From Zerene cesonia (taxonomy: Eukaryota; Arthropoda; Insecta; Lepidoptera; Pieridae), in NCBI RefSeq assembly GCF_012273895.1, contig NC_052102.1, positions 2,192,917 through 2,256,916 of the forward strand: a stretch of DNA of 64,000 nucleotides, given 5' to 3'. Under the pieces are notes generated by a model. It was not told the DNA's origin and ran no database searches. It was given only the letters and a program-made list of their open reading frames with translations. This document shows, piece after piece, positions 56,633 through 64,000 of the stretch. The translations under genes and the position numbers were made by a program. The number at the start of each line of letters is the position of its first letter. The first letter of the stretch is position 1.

Positions 56633-57368
56633 TAAGGCAACAATTACTTTTACAAATTGGGAATTTTAATTAAAGTAGCTTTAATTTTAATGTGAAATAT
56701 ATTCATGAATACATAAAGCACAATATTGACCATTCTCACCTCCCTTTCTTACAATTTAAATCTCACCCATCAGTTCGCATCAAGATGGGCCAACGTCTGC
56801 CGGGTCTAGAGATCTATCACGACTGTTCAAAATGGAGGGTAATGCTTTTAGTTAGTATGATGATACCTCATGCTATCAGAAATGGAAATATTTTAAGTAG
56901 AGTTCTAAATATTTTTAATTCTAAACGCAATTTAATCATTGAGACTAGATTGAAAAATGTAATATTAAATAATAGATAAAAAGACGCCGCGCAGAGGAAC
57001 ATTTTTTTCAACAGTCTGTGCAGTTGATCGATTAAAGTTAAAACTTCAACATGAACTTCCTTTCAGCGTTTTTCGATATTCCTCACAGTTTCCGACTTCG
57101 TCTATCCGGAGGGTATATACCCTCCAGGCACAAAATCATACCATAACCGTTACGACGCGAAAGAAAACAAGACACACATTCGCTTTTTTTAATTTTACTA
57201 AGGAAAAGAAAGTAATAATCCTTGAAATACACCGAAAAGTATTTTAGTACGTAAAATATCTCAAACTGATATCTATTCAAAGTATGTGTTTCTCCAGCGC
57301 TCGATGAGGACTGCGGATATTTGAATTGAGTTCCATGGTGTTAGAGCTGGAGACATTGGACACGTTGC
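56633..57368. other. No gene recognised
   Basis: Contains a 95-codon plus-strand frame (56692-56979) of no recognisable family. 57060-57185 loosely resembles decayed Helitron interior. Confidence 0.4.
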
Positions 57369-57440
57369 ATAATGTAATCTACTGTACACGTGATATAATG
57401 TAACGTATTGTAGACGTGAAATAATGTAACGTATTTAGAA
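57369..57440. repeat. 26-bp tandem repeat, nearly three units
   Basis: Units ATAATGTAATCTACTGTACA+CGTGAT (57369-57394), ATAATGTAACGTATTGTAGA+CGTGAA (57395-57420) and a partial third from 57421. The first holds CACGTG, an E-box; the second has GACGTG. Confidence 0.75.
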
Positions 57441-57614
57441 CATATTCATGGAATGTTTGCGTCACTCCGAATGTGTGATATTCGCTCTATATATCTGCGA
57501 AAGCCTTACATACATAATTATAACTATCGTATACAAGTTTATATAGTAAAGGTGTGTTGAAAAAAGTAGTACCTATTGTTTTATTACAATATTCTTATTA
57601 AAGGTTCAAAATAT

Positions 57615-57664
57615 AGTACCCATATAAGTGTACTAGGTACACTAGGTACACTTATATAGGTACT
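57615..57664. repeat. 19-bp hairpin with one mismatch, 12-nt loop
   Basis: AGTACCCATATAAGTGTAC (57615-57633) against GTACACTTATATAGGTACT (57646-57664). The loop CTAGGTACACTAG... also carries GTAC repeats. Confidence 0.8.
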
Positions 57665-57719
57665 AATAGGACTACTCAAATAAAAAAAAAAATCAAACAC
57701 GAAATCTGTTCAGCCAGTT

Positions 57720-58038
57720 TTGTATGTGGTAGTCCAGCACGCTTCGGCACGAATTGGGCCAGCTCGCACCGGGGAAGTACCACACCCCCACAGAAGACCG
57801 GCGTGAAATAGCATTCTGCTGTGTTTCGTTCGGTGAGTGGGGGAGCCGGAGGCCCATATCCTTTTCCTTCCCTTCCCAGTCCTTTCCTTTATTCCTCTCA
57901 CCAATCCTTTCTTAATCCCTTCTCTAATGGACCGTCTGTAATGGACCTTATGCCTCTACAAATGTTCATGGGCAGTGGTAGCGCTTACCATCAGGCGACC
58001 CACCAGCTCCATTGCCGACTGTGACATAAAAAAAAAAA
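57720..58038 (+). mobile_element. Polypyrimidine SINE, full-length, poly(A)
   Basis: Flanked by AGCCAGTT (57712-57719 and 58038-58045). Order: GTAGTCCAGCACGCTTCGGC, ACGAATTGGGCCAGCTCGCA, CCGGGGAAGTACCACACCCC, AGACCGGCGTGAAATAGCAT, GGGAGCCGGAGGCCCATATC, the C/T-rich tract (57859-57925), GTCTGTAATGGACC, CATGGGCAGTGGTAGCGCTT, CCAGCTCCATTGCCGACTGT and GACAT followed by A11. The stem-loop is shortened here. No clear Pol III boxes; class undetermined, but a fixed 5' end and A-tail argue for a SINE. Confidence 0.88.
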
Positions 58039-58458
58039 GCCAGTTGAAAGTTCTGCGGTAACAAAAAGAAAAAAACACAGTCGAGTTGAGAACTTCCTCT
58101 TAATTAATGTCAGTCGATAAGAGATGGTCTTTACCCTTTTTATAATGCCATCATAAAAAAGTGCTTACAGTGATTATAATATTACTCTAAATAACTATTA
58201 AATAGCATTGCGTGTTGTACGTTCTTAATATTCCCCAAGTTAACCCTAGAAGGATACAATAGGCACAATTTATATAGGCCCGAGGGAATCACAATTTTTA
58301 TGAAATGTAATATTAATACTGCTTCCCTTATCTATCACTTTCTATGTAAAGCTTCTATATTCTATTACGAAGGTTGGTTTTTCAATTGCCATTTAATTTC
58401 AAGAATGGCTTTGACAAATCAATTTATTACAAAGTCTAGACAGAATACTTTCAACGTA
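58039..58458. other. No gene recognised
   Basis: AT-rich. Confidence 0.35.
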
Positions 58459-58598
58459 CTAGCTGTTCGCCCCGGCTTCGCCCGTGGTATATATATATAT
58501 AGTATATGTAATGAAGTAACAGCTCTCTAAATGTGAAAGTCATTTTTTAAATCGGCCAAGTGGTTTATGCGTGAAAACGTTACAAACATACAAAAAAA
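58459..58598 (-). mobile_element. Helitron, CTGTTCGCC family, lacking TC end
   Basis: CTAGCTGTTCGCCCCGGCTT after A, GCCCGTGGTATATATATATA, 'AAATCGGCCAAGTGGTTTAT', 'GTGAAAACGTTACAAACATA', then directly into the next element's CTAG at 58599. Confidence 0.8.
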
Positions 58599-58645
58599 CT
58601 AGCTGTGTCCCGCTGTTTTTCTCACGTCGTGAATAATACCTTCCC
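58599..58645 (-). mobile_element. Helitron 3'-end fragment, main family
   Basis: CTAGCTGTGTCCCGCTGTTT after A, TTCTCACGTCGTG. It abuts the preceding Helitron and fades after about 45 bp. Confidence 0.65.
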
Positions 58646-58751
58646 AAATAAACGAATTACTAAACATAAATATAAATACTGAAATTTAACCAGAAATTCA
58701 TGAGATTAGCTCGTTCAAACAAACACATTCACCTAATTATATTCAAAGGTT

Positions 58752-58834
58752 AGTATTTTCTTGTGTTTGATTTTACGCGAGTATTGTACATTTAGAAATT
58801 AAAAACTTTTTAACGGATTTTAAACGCGATTTAT
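58752..58834. repeat. TIR-type element, one-armed copy 2
   Basis: TAGTATTTTCTTGTGTTTGA, TTTTACGCGAGTATTGTACA, TTTAGAAATTAAAAACTTTT, TAACGGATTTTAAACGCGAT, TTATT. Terminal arm as at 25955 but with the inner block inverted relative to that copy. Confidence 0.62.
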
Positions 58835-59356
58835 TTTATAAATATATATATAAATGTTCAAAGGTTATCAACATCATAACAAAACGAGTAAATTGACAGA
58901 ACATTAATACAAACATGAAATATAAGAATTAAATATTTTTTATCCAATTTCGAAATCTTAAGGGTTCTTTTAAAAGCAAAGTACATTCACATGCCTTTAC
59001 GCCAATTTTCACCCTAATGTTCCAACATTTAACCGCATTCGTTTATTTTCGTAGCTGTAAGAAGGCTGTAAGCGTGATGACGTCATGGGGCCATATGTGG
59101 AAAATAGATAAGACTTGAAACGTATTCATTGTATACGGTTTCTCTAATCTCTATATTATATGTCGTTAATTAAAAAAAATGATCTAAATTTAATCATTGG
59201 CAAGTTTATTCTAAAAAAAAAAGATGTGTTTGCGATTCACACACGATAGAAGAGAAACAGTAAATCGACAAAAGAATGAGATGAATATACTTAGTCTGGC
59301 CATAAATACTGTTACACTTAATTATAAAAAAATATTACATTTGAATTTCGAATCTG
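58835..59356. other. No gene recognised
   Basis: AT-rich flank of assembly gap 2. Contains one TGACGTCA (59078-59085). Confidence 0.35.
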
Positions 59357-60356
59357 NNNNNNNNNNNNNNNNNNNNNNNNNNNNNNNNNNNNNNNNNNNN
59401 NNNNNNNNNNNNNNNNNNNNNNNNNNNNNNNNNNNNNNNNNNNNNNNNNNNNNNNNNNNNNNNNNNNNNNNNNNNNNNNNNNNNNNNNNNNNNNNNNNNN
59501 NNNNNNNNNNNNNNNNNNNNNNNNNNNNNNNNNNNNNNNNNNNNNNNNNNNNNNNNNNNNNNNNNNNNNNNNNNNNNNNNNNNNNNNNNNNNNNNNNNNN
59601 NNNNNNNNNNNNNNNNNNNNNNNNNNNNNNNNNNNNNNNNNNNNNNNNNNNNNNNNNNNNNNNNNNNNNNNNNNNNNNNNNNNNNNNNNNNNNNNNNNNN
59701 NNNNNNNNNNNNNNNNNNNNNNNNNNNNNNNNNNNNNNNNNNNNNNNNNNNNNNNNNNNNNNNNNNNNNNNNNNNNNNNNNNNNNNNNNNNNNNNNNNNN
59801 NNNNNNNNNNNNNNNNNNNNNNNNNNNNNNNNNNNNNNNNNNNNNNNNNNNNNNNNNNNNNNNNNNNNNNNNNNNNNNNNNNNNNNNNNNNNNNNNNNNN
59901 NNNNNNNNNNNNNNNNNNNNNNNNNNNNNNNNNNNNNNNNNNNNNNNNNNNNNNNNNNNNNNNNNNNNNNNNNNNNNNNNNNNNNNNNNNNNNNNNNNNN
60001 NNNNNNNNNNNNNNNNNNNNNNNNNNNNNNNNNNNNNNNNNNNNNNNNNNNNNNNNNNNNNNNNNNNNNNNNNNNNNNNNNNNNNNNNNNNNNNNNNNNN
60101 NNNNNNNNNNNNNNNNNNNNNNNNNNNNNNNNNNNNNNNNNNNNNNNNNNNNNNNNNNNNNNNNNNNNNNNNNNNNNNNNNNNNNNNNNNNNNNNNNNNN
60201 NNNNNNNNNNNNNNNNNNNNNNNNNNNNNNNNNNNNNNNNNNNNNNNNNNNNNNNNNNNNNNNNNNNNNNNNNNNNNNNNNNNNNNNNNNNNNNNNNNNN
60301 NNNNNNNNNNNNNNNNNNNNNNNNNNNNNNNNNNNNNNNNNNNNNNNNNNNNNNNN
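59357..60356. other. Assembly gap (1000 N)
   Basis: Exactly 1000 N. Nothing on either edge matches a repeat listed here, so its content cannot be guessed. Confidence 0.99.
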
Positions 60357-60632
60357 TCAGGTTTGAAACCACAACGATTCTAAAGAAGTTTCACTTCAAA
60401 AATATATAAGCATTATACGATTAAAGCAGCGCAAAATATTTGACTACGCGCTCTTATCAAAATACAAGGAAAGCTGTTAAATGTCATATCATTAATTGCA
60501 AGTTTAGAGGATTTATATATCCTGCTATACCTCCTGCTATAAAGCGGTTTTACCCGGTAACAAAGAGACGTACAAAAACTGACCTGTCCTAAAATTGTAA
60601 TAGTTTAGGAATTGATTTAAAAAAATAGCCTA

Positions 60633-60799
60633 CTAGATGTCACTTGCGTGGTACCCGGGAAAAAGCTAGCCTATGTGCTAACCCAGACTATTATCTATCT
60701 CTGTATCAAATTTTATACAGATACGATAAGCTGTTTTCGCGTGAAACAGTAATAAACATCCATCCATTCATACACACTAACTTTCGTGTTTATAATATA
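60633..60799 (-). mobile_element. Diverged Helitron, first of a tandem pair
   Basis: CTAGATGTCACTTGCGTGGT after A, 'AGCTAGCCTATGTGCTAACC', 'TCTCTGTATCAAATTTTATA', 'GATACGATAAGCTGTTTTCG', 'CGTGAAACAGTAATAAACAT' and TTTCGTGTTTATAATATA, then the next element. Confidence 0.72.
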
Positions 60800-60974
60800 C
60801 AAGCTGTTCGCCCCGGCTTCACCCGTGATACATTTCCGGGGTAAAAAGTATGCTATAGAACTCGTAAATAATGTTGCTTTTTTTGATGAAAGAAATTTGA
60901 AAATTTGAACAGTAGTTTCAGAGCCTTTAGGGTACAAACAAGCAAAAAAACTTTTCCTCTTTATTATGTTAGTA
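60800..60974 (-). mobile_element. Helitron, CTGTTCGCCCC family, second of a tandem pair
   Basis: CAAGCTGTTCGCCCCGGCTT (CTAG decayed to CAAG), CACCCGTGATACATTTCCGG, 'GGGTAAAAAGTATGCTATAG', 'TTTAGGGTACAAACAAGC' and TTTATTATGTTAGTATAAAA. It sits immediately after the preceding copy. Confidence 0.72.
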
Positions 60975-61349
60975 TAAAAGTAGGCTTTTTTAACTTAAAA
61001 TCCTAGTATTGTCACTCAATTTCATCCAAATTGATAGTATTTAAACCTACACTATTATCGATATGCAAACAGTTTATAATAAAAATTCACTGGATAATAG
61101 AACAAATAGTCCCAGTATACTTATGGCATTGTTATGGGACGTTCCCAGGCCGGTCTCGCGTGGATCGTTTATCAAGTACATTCTCATTGCGACGGGTTAT
61201 TATCATTGTTATTTGACGCCTTTCTTTAGAAATTTCTTCATATAACGCTATGTGAATTCTATCGTGAATTCATGAATTTCATTATAGTTTTAAAAGGAAT
61301 TTGTATTTACGATTATAAGGCTCGCGTAAGGCTTTAAGATGAGGTTTTA
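60975..61349. other. No gene recognised
   Basis: AT-rich. Confidence 0.3.
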
Positions 61350-61547
61350 CAATATGAATGTGAAAGTTTGTTTGTTCCGATGTTTGTCCGTCAATCACAC
61401 TGCAACTTAACGAATTTTGATCAAATATGGTATACAGACAGGGTATGAGCTGACTTGGGTGATAGTATACTTTTTATCCTGAAGAAATGCTCCCTTGGGA
61501 TTAAACAGGAATATTGATATCCGGGTGAAGCCGGGACGAGCGTCTTG
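61350..61547 (+). mobile_element. Helitron, GAGCGTCTAG family
   Basis: AATATGAATGTGAAAGTTTG, TTTGTCCGTCAATCACACTG, GAGCTGACTTGGGTGATAGT, AATGCTCCCTTGGGATTAAA, TTGATATCCGGGTGAAGCCG and GGACGAGCGTCTTG|T. It shows the uninterrupted form of the element split at 13815-14327. The TC end is lost. Confidence 0.78.
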
Positions 61548-62012
61548 TATAATAAAATGAGAATATGTAATTAATTAAATAATACTCATGATGAAGAAAA
61601 TGTAATGCATTATTGTATTAAATTATGTTAAAAACGTAATGTATTATTTACATTTATCTAAATGTCGTTTTAATAATTTCTTGCAACAATAACTACTCAA
61701 TGTCTTTATCACAACTTTAGTCCATTTAATACGAACAATATAAACTGAAGGTCCTCTTATCTCCTCTCTCAGGGGCTGTTCTGATACAAGTTTAGTATTA
61801 ACTTAGCTGAATTGAATTGCTACAAAGATGTTCCTATTACATTTAAGATAGCATCTACAACTCCATAGATTTATTGTTCGATGGCTTTTTGATTGAATCA
61901 ATAATATTACTACAATTTAATGCGTCATTAAACTTTCGAATGTGTGAAAAAAATTCACATTTGTTTTTTGTTAGTGGCTAAAACCCAGACGCCGTGACTT
62001 TTATACTTACTG
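61548..62012. other. No gene recognised
   Basis: AT-rich. Confidence 0.3.
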
Positions 62013-62096
62013 CTAGCTGCGCCCCGCGGTTTCTCCTGCCTAAGTCTGTAGATATCCCGTAGGAATATCGATGTGAAAAGTTGCCTATATGTTATT
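62013..62096 (-). mobile_element. Helitron 3'-terminal fragment, main family
   Basis: CTAGCTGCGCCCCGCGGTTT, CCCGTAGGAATATCGATGTG, AAAAGTTGCCTATATGTTAT, then unrelated AT-rich sequence. It follows a C where A is usual. Confidence 0.75.
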
Positions 62097-62214
62097 CTTC
62101 TATTAATTCTTAAAAATATAATTATAAAAATAATATATTCAATTTTCAATTAAGTATAAAGCAATGTCGGAAATGCCGTCATAGTTTTTTACAAAACATC
62201 ACATACTTGCAAAT

Positions 62215-62285
62215 TATTTAACGGTTTTAAACGCGATTTAATCATTAAATTATTTTGAACACTTTACAGCGAGCGTGGTCATGGA
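62215..62285. repeat. TIR-type element, inner fragment
   Basis: TATTTAACGGTTTTAAACGC, GATTTAATCATTA and GCGTGGTCATGG are the inner blocks (TTAACGG...CGCGATTTA...GTGGTCACGG) of the element at 25955 and 58752. No arm remains. Confidence 0.5.
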
Positions 62286-62676
62286 GACACTGTTACATAC
62301 AGTTTTTGTGAGATGTTCGAAGTACTGACTGATAGTGTATTAATTCATAAAATTACTATTATTTATTTTGCAAAATATCTATTACCGTTAAAAGTCGCAT
62401 AAAATACTGTGAAAAAATCCAACATACACTCGTTCAAAGACGTTTTACAATAATAAATTTGCTATAAAATATGGGCGTTTTGTGAAAAACAAATGGATTA
62501 TTGGCTTAGAATGCACGTTACTGTGATGAAAAATTGGAACAGCGCTTTGGCGTAGGAATTTATTAGTATATCATTTATCAAACGAGTTTAATAACGTATT
62601 TTGGCGATAGGTGTTTATGTATTTTATTTATCTAAGGATTTTGAATATTTTGCTTTTAAATGTTTACTATTAATAA
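62286..62676. other. No gene recognised
   Basis: AT-rich. Confidence 0.3.
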
Positions 62677-62835
62677 CTAGCTGTTCGCCCCGGTTTCACC
62701 CGTGGTACATATGTTGCCTCAGTCACTCAGTGTAATTGCAGCTTTCTAATGGTGACAGAATTTTTTAAATCGGTTCAGCCGTTCAAGCGTGATGCCGTAA
62801 CCAAGGAAAATAAGTATTCATTTTTATATATATAG
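62677..62835 (-). mobile_element. Helitron, CTGTTCGCCCC family
   Basis: CTAGCTGTTCGCCCCGGTTT after A, 'CAGTCACTCAGTGTAATTGC', 'AAATCGGTTCAGCCGTTCAA', 'GCGTGATGCCGTAACCAAGG' and ATTCATTTTTATATATATAG. The last two blocks are the 5' part used by the chimera at 3036-3315. Confidence 0.83.
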
Positions 62836-63069
62836 CAATAACATTAGAAAGTTAGTGAATTTGTAACTTCGTGACATTGTGGAGGATAACCTCCGGATCA
62901 AGTGAACCGATTTGAGAAATTATTTTAGCAATAGAAAGGCCCGTTATATGTGTTGTGTGAGCTAGATTTTATTTCGTTTTAATCTCAGGCGAGGAGAAAT
63001 ATTTTAATAATACGGATGAATAAATGAAGTATGATAATGTTAAGTAAATACTAAAATTTGCAGTTCCAG
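62836..63069. other. No gene recognised
   Basis: AT-rich spacer. Confidence 0.3.
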
Positions 63070-63083
63070 CACTCCTTTTGGTT

Positions 63084-63421
63084 TTTTTTTTTTATGTCAT
63101 AGCGGGCAACTGAGCTGGTGGTTCGCCTGATGGTAAGCGATCACCACCGCCCATGAACATTCGCAAAGGTAGTGCCTCTACGAATGTGCTGCCCGCTTTT
63201 ATGGGATAAGGGAAAAGGAAAGGATCAAAGTCTGGAAAGAAGGACTGGACTGGGATGGGTGAGGAAAAGGAAATGGGCCTCCGGCTCCCCCACTCACCGT
63301 AAGAAACACAGTGGCATGCCACTATTTCACGCCGGTTTTCTGTGGGGGTGTGGTACTTCCCCGGTGCGAGCTGGCCCAATTCGTGCCGAAGCGTGCTCGA
63401 CTCCCACAATATATAATTTCA
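63084..63421 (-). mobile_element. Polypyrimidine SINE, full-length
   Basis: Minus orientation, about 338 bp, between CACTCCTTTTGGTT (63070-63083) and CACTCTTTTTGGTT (63422-63435), a 14-bp duplication with one change. It opens with T9, then ATGTCATAGCGGGCAACTGA, CGCCTGATGGTAAGCGATCA, the stem CATTCGCAAAGG/CCTCTACGAATG, the purine tract, GGGCCTCCGGCTCCCCCACT, GTGGGGGTGTGGTACTTCCC and TCGTGCCGAAGCGTGCTCGA. Confidence 0.9.
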
Positions 63422-63435
63422 CACTCTTTTTGGTT

Positions 63436-63829
63436 ACAGTTCTACCATCTATGTTTAGTTCTGTCTGACTTGCTTCTTTGTCTTCACGATTGTCTCATAA
63501 CATAAATAGAACGCTTCATGTTTTGAAAAGACTTTCAATCCATTAAATATACTAGTAGGAAGGATGTAGGCTTTGAAAGTTGTGTTTTAAAAGTCGGCGT
63601 ATTGAAAACTTGCAAGTCCTTCGAGCGTCTGTTTGAGTTTCGCTTTGAAAAGACGACGAACTCGATTCTTTGTGAGGTTGTGTATTCGTCACATTCATCC
63701 TTTCGATGAAAAGACTGTGGTTCTTTAAGGAAAGTTCTTGTAGAGCTGAGTTAATAGGAAGGTTTTTGCTTGTCATGCTATATTGTCTCTTGGGCGCTTT
63801 GTCTTTTGTGTTTATAGGAGTGTAATAGT
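63436..63829. other. No gene recognised
   Basis: Less AT-rich, with a 74-codon minus-strand frame (63552-63776) of no recognisable family. Confidence 0.35.
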
Positions 63830-63905
63830 ACCCCTACATAGTATAAAGCAAACTCGCTTTCTCTGACCCTATGACACTATGTATGCTTAACTCGTTAAAA
63901 CTACA
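63830..63905. repeat. Moth repeat fragment CCCCTACATAGTATAAA
   Basis: CCCCTACATAGTATAAAGCA, AACTCGCTTTCTCTGACCCT and ATGACACTATGTATGCTTAA follow a block order I know from dispersed moth repeats, probably Helitron-like. Only the beginning is present. Confidence 0.5.
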
Positions 63906-64000
63906 ATTAAACACACAAACTTTATTAATGAAATTAAAAAAGATTAATATTTTTTGAACCTTTTTGGAAATAATAGGAAAATAACACACCAGATTTCACT

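Noticed and set aside
56692..56979. 95-codon plus-strand open frame
   Set aside because: Mixed composition, no recognisable domain, no splice or promoter context. Expected by chance in a window of this size.
63092..63409. Open frame of 105 codons on the minus strand, and 98 on the plus
   Set aside because: Both lie in a full-length SINE bounded by a target-site duplication. Translations of this SINE also appear near 57710-58024, 41801-42058 and 36500-36801 and are not proteins.

Overview
The window is strongly AT-rich eukaryotic DNA from a moth or butterfly (Lepidoptera). The main grounds are dozens of short Helitron copies with the lepidopteran termini (5' TC followed by TACTAATATTATAAATG, 3' hairpin ending GCGCAGCTAG before T), two poly(A)- or GATGAT-tailed SINE families typical of moths, and the lack of any prokaryotic gene organisation. 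No complete protein-coding gene is recognisable. Almost all open frames are under about 110 codons and show no family resemblance, and the few longer ones only run through blocks of N. The window is best read as intergenic and/or long-intron DNA packed with transposable-element debris. It holds two 1000-N assembly gaps (3754-4753 and 59357-60356).

Layout. 0-17 kb: Helitrons alternate with a polypyrimidine-containing SINE and with an unusual retroposon family that carries a tRNA-like fold and ends in ACTAAAAATTAAA. Copies of that retroposon lie at 3623-4830 (split by gap 1), 10501-10642, 11737-12080, 13537-13584 and 47672-47876, with a diverged copy at 46168-46263. 17-32 kb: mostly unique DNA with scattered Helitrons, a candidate 30-nt microexon (17352-17381), a decayed RTE-like LINE C-terminus (29500-29589) and a candidate 56-nt exon on the minus strand (31115-31170). 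32-42 kb: nested Helitron and SINE insertions, and one well-preserved tRNA-derived SINE (37059-37361). 42.66-42.85 kb: the densest CpG cluster outside repeats, ending in ATG-GAC followed by a GTAAGT donor, which could be a promoter plus first exon whose intron fills the rest of the window. 43-64 kb: long quiet stretches, then Helitron and SINE clusters between 56 and 63.5 kb.

The parts of most interest are: (1) the tRNA-like retroposon, in which the copies with flanking target-site duplications show 5' inversions, four of them opening at the same internal point, as expected of twin priming with a fixed second priming site; (2) ultra-short retroposed insertions (43 and 48 bp) still flanked by 13-bp duplications; (3) several perfect hairpins with 3-11 nt loops; (4) a TIR element with one arm per copy; and (5) the three candidate exons. 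Everything comes from reading the sequence by eye. No alignment, folding or database search was run, so repeat boundaries are accurate to a few bases at best and family names are deliberately loose.
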